From contig JAMCZT010000032.1 of NCBI GenBank assembly GCA_023485445.1, positions 1-47,340 on the forward strand: 47,340 bases of DNA, read 5' to 3'. The stretch is from Patescibacteria group bacterium (GTDB lineage: Bacteria > Patescibacteriota > Microgenomatia > Woykebacterales > 2-01-FULL-43-14). Below are positions 23,065 through 31,559 of the stretch, in pieces (the stretch's first letter is position 1; every line of letters begins with the position of its first letter). Below the pieces are notes generated by a model, which worked only from the letters and a program-made list of their open reading frames with translations, had not been told where the DNA came from and searched no databases. The position numbers and the translations under genes were made by a program.

Positions 23065-24009
23065 TCACTTTGCAATTTTTAGTTCTTTCCGATCCTGCCA
23101 CTCCTGCCAAAGAACTAACAAAGGCGAGGCGTTAAAGATTGAGGAATATGTACCAGAAAGAATTCCCACCAATAACGCCACTACGAACCAACGGATCGTT
23201 GTTCCCCCAAAAAGGATCAAAGCCACCAAAACAAAAACTACCGTCAGGGAGGTATTTAGCGACCGGCCGATGGTCTGGAGGATGGAGTGGTTAACAGTTT
23301 CGGCAAAGGTCGAGTAAACCCGCCTTTTGAGGTTTTCCCTTATCCGGTCAAAAACAACGATCGTGTCATGAACGGAAAACCCGATGACGGTCAGCAGAGC
23401 GGTTACAAATAAAGAATCCACTTCCACCTTATAGAAATGACCAAGCAAGGAAAAAACCCCCACCACGACTAGAACGTCATGAATTAACGCCAGAATGGCG
23501 CAAATACCAAAACGCCAACTGGAAGCTGGCTTTGGCACCTCACGAAAGGCAAAGGCAATATAAATAACGATCATGATCGAAGCAAAGACGATAGATAAGA
23601 TGGCGTTGCGAAGCAGTTCACCTCCGATGGTCGGGCCAACCGTTTCCAGTCGCAGCTGTTCGACCTTGCCAAACTTTTCTTCTAAGGACTTCTTAAGTTT
23701 ATCAGATTGAGCCGTTTCCAATGGGCGGGTGCGCAAAGTATAGACCTGATCCCCTGAGCGTTGAATAATAGAGACTTCCAGGCCATCTTTTTTAACCGCG
23801 TCCCGGATCTGTTGGTTTTCTTTCGCTGTCATATCTGAACTGATGTTCACTCCAGAGGAGGCTTTTTCTAGTTTCAACTCCAGCAAAGTTCCCCCGGTGA
23901 AATCTATCCCCGCGTTAAGTCCCCAGGACGCTAGGGAAAAAATCCCCGGTATAATCAAAATAGCGGACAGAAAAAAATAAATCCATTTCTTGCCAACAAC
24001 ATCTAGCAT
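23065..24009 (-). CDS. secF: Protein-export membrane protein SecF
   Basis: A 314-residue RND-type membrane protein with six predicted helices. The N-terminal region has FTGGTLLELKLEK, and the helix 4-5 region has the SecF signature VIGFSVHDTIVVFDRIREN. With SecD it uses proton motive force to pull exported proteins through SecYEG. Here it is separated from secD by two unknown genes, all on the same strand with gaps of 3 bases or overlaps, so the four are one transcript. Confidence 0.95.
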   Translation of the reverse strand: MLDVVGKKWIYFFLSAILIIPGIFSLASWGLNAGIDFTGGTLLELKLEKASSGVNISSDMTAKENQQIRDAVKKDGLEVSIIQRSGDQVYTLRTRPLETAQSDKLKKSLEEKFGKVEQLRLETVGPTIGGELLRNAILSIVFASIMIVIYIAFAFREVPKPASSWRFGICAILALIHDVLVVVGVFSLLGHFYKVEVDSLFVTALLTVIGFSVHDTIVVFDRIRENLKRRVYSTFAETVNHSILQTIGRSLNTSLTVVFVLVALILFGGTTIRWFVVALLVGILSGTYSSIFNASPLLVLWQEWQDRKELKIAK

Positions 24010-24012
24010 AAA

Positions 24013-24330
24013 TTACCTCAGTTCTCTAATATCATCTAAGACCTGGTCAGTTAACTTGGTTACAACCAGATCAATTTTATCCTCAATATTATTAACCTTT
24101 AACCTCAAAAATTCAACTACCTCGACTTCATTCGTCTTTGTTATCTTTTCCAAAAAGATCACCTTGTCCTCTTCTGCCAACTCCTCCATAATCGCGTCTA
24201 TTATCCGGCTGTTGTAAGTGTTTTCTAAGACTTGCCAAAGCTGCCTGCATTCTTCTTCCTCTAAATCAAGTAACTCCAGCTCGTTTTGGATCATCTGCGC
24301 CTGGACAAATCGCTGATATAAATTGATCAT
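24013..24330 (-). CDS. Hypothetical small acidic helical protein between secD and secF
   Basis: A 105-residue, strongly acidic, probably all-helical protein (ELELLDLEEEECRQLWQVLENTY). It has no membrane segment and no recognised motif. Its start overlaps the stop of the gene at 24327 by four bases and its stop is three bases from secF, so expression is coupled to the Sec genes. Small helical proteins of this type occur in CPR genomes, but I cannot assign a family. Confidence 0.65.
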   Translation of the reverse strand: MINLYQRFVQAQMIQNELELLDLEEEECRQLWQVLENTYNSRIIDAIMEELAEEDKVIFLEKITKTNEVEVVEFLRLKVNNIEDKIDLVVTKLTDQVLDDIRELR

Positions 24331-25304
24331 TTTTCCTCCCCATTAATCGGTCCTAGAGGAACCTTGTTTTCCGGATCATCAACAAAGAATAAAATCACTT
24401 TTCCCTTCCTCGGCCCACCCCCCAAATCTAAAAATTCCATCCCCTCTGGAGAGGCCCCAAAACTTTTCCCTGTCCATTCTGCTGGGCCGCTATCGCCTAA
24501 GGCCCCCACGACCCCCTGACCGGTTTCGGGATTGATCATGATCATTTTCCGAAACTTAAACCACTCATACATTTCCCGATAGTTATCTTTCCATCCAGGA
24601 GCAAGAAAAGTCTGGGCCACCAAGTACCAGCGTTCCCGATCCCGAGCATCCTTCGTCAAACCGAAATGGCCTTCAGAAAAATATCCCCATGCACCTAGAT
24701 GAGGGGCAATTCCCGACTGCCCATACATTAACCAGTCTTGGGCATTTTCTGCGTGCTGTGTCAGAGTATCCCCAGGAAAACGATAAAGATGCTGCTCTGC
24801 CCCCACAAAACCATAATCCGTATTAAGCTTCTTACCCTCCAACTCTTGAACCGCCTTTATCCCAGTCATTTCCTCGATTGCCTGGCTTGCTTGGCCGGCC
24901 TGCGTTCTTGTCAAAGGCTGGGGTTTTTCTGGCAAGATTTTCTTTAACTTTTCGGAAAGCTCGATCCCCTTGTCTAATTTTGCCTCAATCTTATCGACGA
25001 TAACCCCCGGAGTAGCCTCATTAACCATCGCCGGTTTTGGTTGCGGCAATTCTCTGGCTTTTCCTGTTCCAGGGGAAAGCAAAAGCATTCCGGTGATCGC
25101 AGAAGCAGTTGCCGTCTGGGCGGCCGTCGAGGTCAAGTCATCGACCGACTTGCCTTTCTTTTCCAACCATTTCAAGCTTTCCTGGTGCTTTGACTTCAAA
25201 TCTTCAACCACTGCTTCATGCCGTTTAAGTAACTTCCGATGCAGCTTATGAAAAGTCGAGGATTTTGCCTTTGACGTTTTTTTTAACTTAAAAAAGTTCT
25301 TCAT
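24327..25304 (-). CDS. Hypothetical protein between secD and secF
   Basis: A 325-residue protein of unknown function. The first 50 residues are very basic and helical (KKTSKAKSSTFHKLHRKLLKRH), followed by one hydrophobic, Ala/Thr-rich segment (about 64-80) that could be a membrane anchor. A Lys/Pro-rich spacer comes next, then a globular C-terminal domain rich in Trp, Gly and aromatic residues. That domain has GVVGALGDSGPAEWTG and KGKVILFFVDDP, faintly reminiscent of beta-barrel wall-associated domains. With the long basic N-terminus inside, the C-terminal domain would face outward. Embedding in the secDF transcript suggests a link to export or envelope assembly; this is inference. Confidence 0.65.
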   Translation of the reverse strand: MKNFFKLKKTSKAKSSTFHKLHRKLLKRHEAVVEDLKSKHQESLKWLEKKGKSVDDLTSTAAQTATASAITGMLLLSPGTGKARELPQPKPAMVNEATPGVIVDKIEAKLDKGIELSEKLKKILPEKPQPLTRTQAGQASQAIEEMTGIKAVQELEGKKLNTDYGFVGAEQHLYRFPGDTLTQHAENAQDWLMYGQSGIAPHLGAWGYFSEGHFGLTKDARDRERWYLVAQTFLAPGWKDNYREMYEWFKFRKMIMINPETGQGVVGALGDSGPAEWTGKSFGASPEGMEFLDLGGGPRKGKVILFFVDDPENKVPLGPINGEEK

Positions 25305-25319
25305 GGGAGTCTTTTGATT

Positions 25320-26642
25320 TTATTTCTTGTAAATTAATCTTAAAAAGTTCTTCGTAACCACGATTGCGCTAAACATCGAAACTAGTATCCCAACCGCTAG
25401 AGTCAAAGCAAAGTTACGGACAATTCCCGTTCCAAATCCGTAAAGGATTCCACAAGTGATAAGCGAGGAGACATTCGAATCTCGAATCGAGCTCCAAGCC
25501 CTCGCAAACCCAATCTCCATGGCAATTTTCTTCTGTTTCCCGGCGCGGAGTTCCTCCCTCATTCGCTCAAAGATCAAAATATTCGCATCCACAGCCATTC
25601 CGATGGAAAGAATAAATCCGGCGATTCCCGCGAGGGTCAAGGTAACCGGGATAAGTTTAAACAACGCCAAAGCGAGAAGAGAATAAATTATCAAAGCCCC
25701 TGCCGCCAAAATCCCAGGGAGGTGATAGTAAACAATCATAAAAACAATGACGATTGCCAAACCAATAACGCCGGCGAAAAGGCTCTTGTTGACGGATTCC
25801 TGGCCGAGAGTCGCCCCAACCGTTCTCTCTTCAGCGATTTTCACTGGGACGGGCAAAGCCCCAGCATTTAGTTGGATCGATAGTTCTTTAGCTTGATCAA
25901 CCGTAAAGTTACCCGAAATAACCCCCTCACCGCCGGTAATCGGCTCCCGTACCGTCGGCCAAGTCACAGCTTGGTCATCTAGGAAAATCACCAATGGTTT
26001 CCCCACTAACCTTTTGGTAATGTCTGCAAATTTTGAACCGCCCTCTGGTGTCATTTTGAACGAGACCACCGGCTCGGCATTTTGACTGTTAAAGTCGGCA
26101 TTGGCACTCTTTAAGTCTTTGCCGGTCAAACCAGTTTCTTTGGTGTTGTCTAAAGTGGGGACTTCTTGGGCTGAAGGTGTCACTTCTTTGAACTCTCTAA
26201 ATTCAAGCAGCGCGGTCTTACCAACTAAATCTTTTGCTTGGTTAATATCCTTGACCCCAGGAAGCTCGGCAATAATCCGGTAATCATTTCCAGACTTGGA
26301 GGTCTGAACTAATGGTTCGGAAACTCCATAAAGGTTTACCCGACGGTCAATAACGTCTCTGGCAGATTCTAAGGCCTTATCACGATCTTCGGAAGCGATA
26401 TCTTTCATGTCTGCCTGCAGGACTAACCGCGTGCCACCTTGTAAATCTAGCCCTTCCTTGATGTTGAGCTCTTTTCGAATTTTCATACCCAAAAAGTCAA
26501 CGTCGATATCTGGACCAGCAATCACGGTATCTATATGAAGTGATCCTAAGTTAATTTTTACTGGAACTTTGGGCCAATCAACAACTAGGGCAATCATCGT
26601 CATGATCACGATCCCCCAAAGTGCAAATCGTTTATTCTTCAT
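25320..26642 (-). CDS. secD: Protein-export membrane protein SecD
   Basis: A 440-residue RND-type export factor. GLDLQGGTRLVLQADM is the SecD P1-domain signature, and ITGGEGVISGNFTVDQAKELSIQLNAGALPVP precedes six membrane helices that contain LSIGMAVDANILIFERMREE. It works with SecF on the outer face of the membrane. The promoter TTGACT, 18 bases, CATAAT ends seven bases before the ATG and there is no ribosome binding site, so the operon's first gene is leaderless. Confidence 0.95.
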   Translation of the reverse strand: MKNKRFALWGIVIMTMIALVVDWPKVPVKINLGSLHIDTVIAGPDIDVDFLGMKIRKELNIKEGLDLQGGTRLVLQADMKDIASEDRDKALESARDVIDRRVNLYGVSEPLVQTSKSGNDYRIIAELPGVKDINQAKDLVGKTALLEFREFKEVTPSAQEVPTLDNTKETGLTGKDLKSANADFNSQNAEPVVSFKMTPEGGSKFADITKRLVGKPLVIFLDDQAVTWPTVREPITGGEGVISGNFTVDQAKELSIQLNAGALPVPVKIAEERTVGATLGQESVNKSLFAGVIGLAIVIVFMIVYYHLPGILAAGALIIYSLLALALFKLIPVTLTLAGIAGFILSIGMAVDANILIFERMREELRAGKQKKIAMEIGFARAWSSIRDSNVSSLITCGILYGFGTGIVRNFALTLAVGILVSMFSAIVVTKNFLRLIYKK

Positions 26643-26649
26643 CTTAAAT

Positions 26650-26679
26650 ATTATGCGACAAATTTTACTAGGAAGTCAA
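26650..26679 (-). promoter_or_regulatory. Leaderless promoter of secD
   Basis: TTGACT (26674-26679), 18 bases, CATAAT (26650-26655), with seven bases between the -10 box and the ATG at 26642. Confidence 0.6.
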
Positions 26680-26690
26680 ATGGGGTATTT

Positions 26691-27620
26691 TTAAGGAAGA
26701 TTGGAAAGAATTTCCTCCTTGCCTATGACCGCAGACCCGATCACTTTATCCGCCCCACCGTAGTAAACGTAGTACTGATCATTCAACTCAACTGCTCCGC
26801 AGGTGAAAACGACATTTGGGGTTAAACCTTCTTTTTCGTAAGTTTCAACTGGCTCAAGAATCGGTTCCGGTCCTTGATAGAGAACCTTAGTTGGATCATT
26901 TAAATCCAGCAGCAGTACTCCCAAGCGATAAATATGTTGTTTATCCACCCCATGATAAAACAAAAGCCAACCCTTTTCGGTTTTGATCGGAGGTGCCCCG
27001 GCACCTACTCGTTCACTGTCCCAAAAACCTTCTTTAGGGTCAACCAAAATCTGTTCATCTTGCCAATTTTTTAAATCAGTTGAAAAAGTAAGATACATGT
27101 GGGGATAAATCCGGTGGAGCAAAGCAAAACGGCCGTTAATTTTTTCTGGAAATAAAGTGACATCTTTAGTATCAACGTCTAAAATAATCCCCTTCCGTTC
27201 AAAAGTCTGAAAATCTTTAGTCGTAATTAAAGAAGGACGAACTCGCCAAGGAGCAGGGTGGTTAAGCGATGGGGCAAATTTTTGTTGCCGATAAGTAATC
27301 GCTTCATAAACTGAAGCGGCAGTGTAGGTAATGTAGTATGTATCTTCTATCTGAACAATCCTCGGATCTTCTACTCCCAACCGCTCATATTGATTAGTTA
27401 ACTCAGCTTCGAAGATCGGATCTTCAAATCTCTCAAAAGTAAATCCATCCACGCTTTTTGCCAACCCAAACCGGGAAAGACCATCTCCTCCGATCGCTCG
27501 ATACAATAAAACCACCTTTCCCTGAAAAATAATCGCTCCGGGGTTAAAAGTGGCCTGAATTTCCCACCAATTGGCGGTTGGTTTTAGAATTGGATTATCA
27601 TTGAGACGATTAAGTTGCAT
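26691..27620 (-). CDS. GH130-family glycoside phosphorylase/hydrolase
   Basis: A 309-residue five-bladed beta-propeller enzyme of the GH130 type, which cleaves beta-mannosidic bonds, usually by phosphorolysis. Visible signatures are NPILKP, FNPGAI, YRAIGGDGLSRFGLA, the VEDPRIV acid motif and WDSERVGAGAPPI, followed by FYHGVD. The ATG at 27620 (MQLNRLNDNPILKP) is chosen because a -10 box ends exactly seven bases before it and the promoter itself lies inside the longer open frame. The substrate is unknown. It is one of the few carbohydrate-active enzymes in the window, with the deacetylase at 33789 and the glycosyltransferase at 34963. Confidence 0.88.
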   Translation of the reverse strand: MQLNRLNDNPILKPTANWWEIQATFNPGAIIFQGKVVLLYRAIGGDGLSRFGLAKSVDGFTFERFEDPIFEAELTNQYERLGVEDPRIVQIEDTYYITYTAASVYEAITYRQQKFAPSLNHPAPWRVRPSLITTKDFQTFERKGIILDVDTKDVTLFPEKINGRFALLHRIYPHMYLTFSTDLKNWQDEQILVDPKEGFWDSERVGAGAPPIKTEKGWLLFYHGVDKQHIYRLGVLLLDLNDPTKVLYQGPEPILEPVETYEKEGLTPNVVFTCGAVELNDQYYVYYGGADKVIGSAVIGKEEILSNLP

Positions 27621-27627
27621 CATCCCA

Positions 27628-27656
27628 ATTCTTTCAAAACAAACTCTCTTAGTCAA
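27628..27656 (-). promoter_or_regulatory. Leaderless promoter of the GH130 gene
   Basis: TTGACT (27651-27656), 17 bases, AAGAAT (27628-27633), seven bases before the ATG at 27620. It decides the start: the longer frame would place codons upstream of the transcript. Confidence 0.55.
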
Positions 27657-27738
27657 GTACTTAAAATGGCACTTATCCCTGACCTCATGTAATATTTACG
27701 CTACATTTATTGCACTCATTCTAGACGTGAAGTTATTT

Positions 27739-28446
27739 TTACTCGCTAAAAGTTACCGTTTGAAGAACTTGATTTGCTTTCTTTACGTTATTTGCCATAT
27801 CAGAAGAAGAAATCTCATCAATAGACACTTCATATACAGTATTTTTTACAGGAATATAATATACAGCGAAAGGCGTCTCTCCTTGTCCGGTTACCTTTAA
27901 AGCTGGTAAACCATTAATAGTTGTTGTGCCTGCAGGAGTACCTACAGATGACGCTTTCAAATTCTTATTCCACCAATCCTCAATAGGAGTTTTTCCGTCA
28001 TACATATAGGTAGCTATTTCCAAACGAACGCTATGATCTACACTTCGAGGATATTCACTTAATAACTTAATTTTCTTGTATTGAGTATCTTCAAACACAC
28101 TCCATTCGGATGGATATTTTAAAGTAACTCCATAAGCAAGATTCGAATATATTTTCCAATTAGTAGTTTCATCAAAAGCAGTCGCTGGAGATCTTGCAGG
28201 GGTACCTGGAACTTCTTCACTACTTTTAGTTGGTGCTGTGTTTTGAGCTACAGTAGAAGGCAACGTTTGTTCCGACTTATTGTTTTTGAGAGTTCCAAAA
28301 TAATATGCCCCAGTCCCTATAATTAAGGTAAGAAGTATTACACCAAGTATTGGAAGAAGATAACCTTTTTGTTTTGGAGAAACAATTTGATTGTTTGGAT
28401 TATCTACCCTGGGATTATTCTCTAATGTGTTATTCTCTGGTTTCAT
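27739..28446 (-). CDS. Membrane-anchored single-domain PsbP-like protein
   Basis: A 235-residue relative of the island paralogs, but with an unrelated anchor. It has an Asn-rich cytoplasmic start, a membrane helix (about residues 30-52, LLPILGVILLTLIIGTGAYYF), a Ser/Thr/Pro spacer, then one domain beginning NWKIYSNLAYGVTLKYPSEWSVFED and ending VLQTVTFSE, the counterpart of the ILSTFKFT strand. It lies 6.4 kb from the island and shows no near-identical DNA with it, so it may represent the ancestral single-domain form. Confidence 0.72.
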   Translation of the reverse strand: MKPENNTLENNPRVDNPNNQIVSPKQKGYLLPILGVILLTLIIGTGAYYFGTLKNNKSEQTLPSTVAQNTAPTKSSEEVPGTPARSPATAFDETTNWKIYSNLAYGVTLKYPSEWSVFEDTQYKKIKLLSEYPRSVDHSVRLEIATYMYDGKTPIEDWWNKNLKASSVGTPAGTTTINGLPALKVTGQGETPFAVYYIPVKNTVYEVSIDEISSSDMANNVKKANQVLQTVTFSE

Positions 28447-28527
28447 AATTTTATTATTTTTTATTCATGTCTTACATGACGTTGGTATGCCCTTAAACTT
28501 TTAACCAACTAGACAAAAGGTTTTAAT

Positions 28528-29103
28528 TTATTTTAGAAGATCTTCTTCATCCCCAAGCAGCATTACCCGGCTTTTACTCAAAATGCCTAAGACAAAGGGA
28601 TCGTTACGGCGCTTGCGAAAATTAAACTCCTCTTCCGTCATCACCGTGTAGTTAATTTCTCGCCCAACCTTGTTCTCGGCGCTTCGCACGATCGCCGAAA
28701 GCTGGGGAAGAACCACGTTTCCAACAACCAAAAGATCTACATCTTGACTGCTCAATGATTTTCCCTTTACGAAAGCCCCAGAAATCATCGCATACTTGAT
28801 TTTGCCGAGTTTCATCTTTTCTTTAATGATGCTGCCGCCCAATCCAGTACTCTTGCTCACCAACCTTACAAGGTCATCGTAGTAAAGATAATCTTTCCGA
28901 AAGCCATAATACTTTCGGTTGGCTCTCGTTTCTGACTCCACCATGCCTAACTTTTCCATCCTGGCAAGTTCGGCCCGGACGGCATTAATTTCCTCCCCCA
29001 CTAATCTAACCAATTCCCGGACATAATAAATTTTCCCCGCTGGGAAAAGAAAAGTTTGTAAAAGCTTCACCCTAGTTTTTGATAAAAACAAATCAGTCAA
29101 CAT
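28528..29103 (-). CDS. Winged-helix protein fused to a nucleotidyltransferase-like domain
   Basis: A 191-residue two-domain protein. Residues about 1-75 form a winged helix (KIYYVRELVRLVGEEINAV, ARMEKLGMVESE). Residues about 100-190 resemble a minimal nucleotidyltransferase: MISGAFVKGKSLSSQDVDLLVVGNV has the spacing of the GSx10DxD motif, but the Ser of GS is Ala. That change suggests reduced or absent transfer activity, so it may be a regulator using the domain for nucleotide sensing. A CGGAGG ribosome binding site precedes the ATG. This fusion is often seen in CPR genomes. Confidence 0.75.
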   Translation of the reverse strand: MLTDLFLSKTRVKLLQTFLFPAGKIYYVRELVRLVGEEINAVRAELARMEKLGMVESETRANRKYYGFRKDYLYYDDLVRLVSKSTGLGGSIIKEKMKLGKIKYAMISGAFVKGKSLSSQDVDLLVVGNVVLPQLSAIVRSAENKVGREINYTVMTEEEFNFRKRRNDPFVLGILSKSRVMLLGDEEDLLK

Positions 29104-29154
29104 AAATGCCTCCGAATTTTAAGGCAGATAAAATTATTTAAAATTTAACTAGAC

Positions 29155-30312
29155 TTAACTACTGTATTCGATCTTCGCGCCTTTCAGCCCTCCCGCCGAA
29201 GACGGGATAACCTCGATCCAAATCTGGCCACGGTTAAGTTCTATCTCCTGGCCAGCTTGATCGTAAAACTTTGTTCTTTCTTCCCGGGAAGGCTTTTTCC
29301 AAGTTCCTTCCACGACCGTTCCGTCACGGAAGATCTTCGCGTCTCCAGAACCTACCGTTTCCATACTCAAACGACCGTAACTATCGTAAGAACTAGCCTT
29401 TACTGACTCGACCACGATATTTTTAGCGCTAAATTGCTCATCGTTTACCTTATCCTTGTAAGCAACTTTTCCGTTTTCACGGAGATAAATGTTCTTCTCT
29501 GGATCATATTTCCAGGTAACGTTGTAGGCATCGGCGCTGCCAAAATCAATGTTTATGGTTCCGGCAGTTTTTGCCGAATCAGTAGAGTCGTTCTTAAACT
29601 TCCAACTGTCAAAGCTAGGCAAAACGTTGTAGCCTCTCTTCTCGGCCGCTTCCCAAAGCTTGTCTGTGCTAGAGTAGCCGTTATGAGGAGCTGCCCGATC
29701 TGCAACCCGCCAATAGGTCGGCGCTCCAAGGAAAAATTGGTCTAAATCCTTCAAACTATACCTCTTGATCAAATCCATTGCCTCCGGACTGCCGCCCCAG
29801 TGGGCATAGCCAGCCCCGTATTCCGATAACCAGTCAAGGTAGTAAGCGCGAGCGCTTCTCACCGGCCCCACTTCTGTACTGCTGGCTAAGAAAATCGCCA
29901 TAAAACGGGTAATTCCACCCTCCGCCAAAGCCTCATAAACTACCTCCGCCTTTGACAAGCCTGATTGCGGCCTTGCGTCGACATGATTTTCAATCATTAT
30001 GGCTAAAGGAACCCTTGTTTTCCAGTTATTAACCTCACTTTTTGCGTAAAGGACTCCGTTGATCGGGTCAGGAGTATCCTTGGGTTCGTTTGGGGAAACA
30101 ACCATTGATTTTGAAGATTTAGTGGAAGAATTGCCCACCGGGGAAACGATCGTGTTTGATTGGTTAAAAGCATTCACCGCTAACGCCAAAACTCCCCCCG
30201 TTCCTAATAAAACGGCGACTAGAGTAAGTAAAGCCAAACCTCTTTTCCAGCCCGGCATCCCATCCATCTTTGCCTTCAAGGAGTTTAACTTTCCAATTAA
30301 TTTCTGGAACAT
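29155..30312 (-). CDS. DUF3048 (YerB-like) membrane-anchored protein
   Basis: A 385-residue protein. After an N-terminal membrane segment (about residues 24-46) and a Ser-rich spacer comes the DUF3048 domain with PLAIMIENHVDARPQSGLSKAEVV, GITRFMAIF and VGPVRSARAYYLDW. The C-terminal DUF3048_C part has GTWKKPSREERTKFYDQAG. Bacillus YerB is a lipoprotein of unknown function; this protein has a helix anchor without an obvious lipobox. An AGGAGG ribosome binding site is six bases before the ATG. It follows the DUF4446 gene by 12 bases in one operon. Confidence 0.88.
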   Translation of the reverse strand: MFQKLIGKLNSLKAKMDGMPGWKRGLALLTLVAVLLGTGGVLALAVNAFNQSNTIVSPVGNSSTKSSKSMVVSPNEPKDTPDPINGVLYAKSEVNNWKTRVPLAIMIENHVDARPQSGLSKAEVVYEALAEGGITRFMAIFLASSTEVGPVRSARAYYLDWLSEYGAGYAHWGGSPEAMDLIKRYSLKDLDQFFLGAPTYWRVADRAAPHNGYSSTDKLWEAAEKRGYNVLPSFDSWKFKNDSTDSAKTAGTINIDFGSADAYNVTWKYDPEKNIYLRENGKVAYKDKVNDEQFSAKNIVVESVKASSYDSYGRLSMETVGSGDAKIFRDGTVVEGTWKKPSREERTKFYDQAGQEIELNRGQIWIEVIPSSAGGLKGAKIEYSS

Positions 30313-30324
30313 AAATCCTCCTGT

Positions 30325-30792
30325 CTAACCCTTACTTTTAACGGCCACTTCGATCGCTTCTTTTTCTTCTTCCGAAAACTGGTATTTCGCTTCTTTTGCC
30401 CTTACCACTGGCTTAGCGTAAATCCGCGTGCTTTCCCGGCTATGTAAGGCGCTCACTACAATCCCGTTCCCGTCCTTATCCAAAAATGCTAAAGAAAAGC
30501 TTTGGTCCCCACCCACTTCTTTATAGGGGTTAAATCTAACCAAACCAAACTTCTGAATAAAAGCCGGCAATTGCAGGTCAAAGCTATCGCAACGTTTAAC
30601 CAATTCCTGGACCTTTTGGGAAACCAAGCCTAAATTCTCGAGATGCTGTTCGAGAACTTTTTTAAAATCCCCACTGCTAACCCCTTTAGTCAATTTTCGA
30701 TAATGGGAGTATTGCTTCCAGAAAAGGAAGGTTAAGATGAGCAGCCAGAAAAAAGCCAAGCTAGAGAAAATTAATTGCAGTTCTGCCCTCAT
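30325..30792 (-). CDS. DUF4446 family membrane protein
   Basis: A 155-residue protein with one N-terminal helix (about residues 7-25), a coiled region, and the DUF4446 core IQKFGLVRFNPYKEVGGDQSFSLAFLDKDGNGIVVSALHSRESTRIYAKPV. The family is widespread in Gram-positive bacteria and CPR and has no established function. It is the first gene of an operon with DUF3048. The ATG at 30792 is the only plausible start. Confidence 0.88.
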   Translation of the reverse strand: MRAELQLIFSSLAFFWLLILTFLFWKQYSHYRKLTKGVSSGDFKKVLEQHLENLGLVSQKVQELVKRCDSFDLQLPAFIQKFGLVRFNPYKEVGGDQSFSLAFLDKDGNGIVVSALHSRESTRIYAKPVVRAKEAKYQFSEEEKEAIEVAVKSKG

Positions 30793-30873
30793 TGAGTATA
30801 TCCTTTACTCGATATAATAGCACCTCCTGTCAAGAAACGCAAGTTACCATCCACCTCCCCAAGTCGCAAACAT

Positions 30874-30903
30874 TTGACAAATCTGATCCGAACCTATTAG
30901 TAT
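30874..30903 (+). promoter_or_regulatory. Promoter of the 30923 gene
   Basis: TTGACA (30874-30879), 18 bases, TAGTAT (30898-30903), then a GAGGT ribosome binding site nine bases before the ATG. Confidence 0.5.
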
Positions 30904-30922
30904 ATATGTTGAGGTAGATCTT

Positions 30923-31273
30923 ATGGGTAAACATAAAACAAAACAGCAAAAAATTCTCACAGAACTCCGTCAACTTAAGAAGCAAGTCGGGCAGCAGATG
31001 TCGGTTGAGTCGGAAGAAACTATTCGAGCAACGGTGCTGCATCCGGCGGAAGAAAAGACAACGGAACGAAAAATCACAACCTTCAAGATCGCACCCAATC
31101 AAGCTAGCTCATCTTCAATCGAAACTATTGCTTACAATTATTCATATGTTTATTCTGATTTAAAAAAAATAACTCTCTTAGCCTCTCTTGCAATCGGTTT
31201 TGAAGTTGTGCTAAGCTTGATTATATCTCAAGGGTATGATAAGTTGATTTTAAAGTTTTTTAGATTAAGTTAA
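30923..31273 (+). CDS. Hypothetical small membrane protein
   Basis: A 116-residue protein with a basic N-terminus (MGKHKTKQQKILTELRQLKKQ), a hydrophilic middle, and one membrane helix near the C-terminus (about residues 86-102, ASLAIGFEVVLSLIIS), so it looks tail-anchored with a large cytoplasmic part. No family is recognised. A consensus promoter and a ribosome binding site support it as a real gene. Confidence 0.65.
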   Translation: MGKHKTKQQKILTELRQLKKQVGQQMSVESEETIRATVLHPAEEKTTERKITTFKIAPNQASSSSIETIAYNYSYVYSDLKKITLLASLAIGFEVVLSLIISQGYDKLILKFFRLS

Positions 31274-31347
31274 CGAAAAATATGATCCAACCAAAGTAAG
31301 ATGTTTTTCAACGTCTTTCCGAGGGCATTGAAAGGGGGTGACAATAC

Positions 31348-31488
31348 ATGGCTTCTATGTATTGTGTGAAGTGCCGAGCTAAGCAAGAAGTCTCCAATCC
31401 TGAAAAAATCACCATGAAAAATGGTAAAGGAGCTTTGCGAGCCTCTTGTCCATCTTGCGGAACCAAGATGTTCCGAATTGGTGGTTAG
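31348..31488 (+). CDS. DUF5679-like zinc-ribbon protein
   Basis: A 46-residue protein with two CxxC knuckles, YCVKCRAKQEV and SCPSCGTKMF, separated by a conserved MKNGKGALRA segment, which would form one zinc ribbon. It matches the small DUF5679 proteins common in CPR bacteria, whose function is unknown. A strong ribosome binding site (AAAGGGGGTGAC) lies about six bases before the ATG at 31348 and decides this start over the ATG three codons later. A palindrome, a hairpin and a terminator follow. Confidence 0.8.
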   Translation: MASMYCVKCRAKQEVSNPEKITMKNGKGALRASCPSCGTKMFRIGG

Positions 31489-31498
31489 TTTTACTAAT

Positions 31499-31543
31499 CT
31501 AGACTAGTCTAGATGTCGCTCCGGCGCAGCCGGAGGAAGACAT
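31499..31543. other. Palindrome and GC-rich hairpin after the zinc-ribbon gene
   Basis: CTAGACTAGTCTAG (31499-31512) is a perfect 14-base palindrome. It is followed by a hairpin with outer stem ATGTC/GACAT and inner stem CTCCGGC/GCCGGAG around a three-base loop (31513-31543). It lies in the 3' untranslated part of the transcript, ahead of the terminator. Confidence 0.6.
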
Positions 31544-31559
31544 ATTAGCTAAAATCAAC

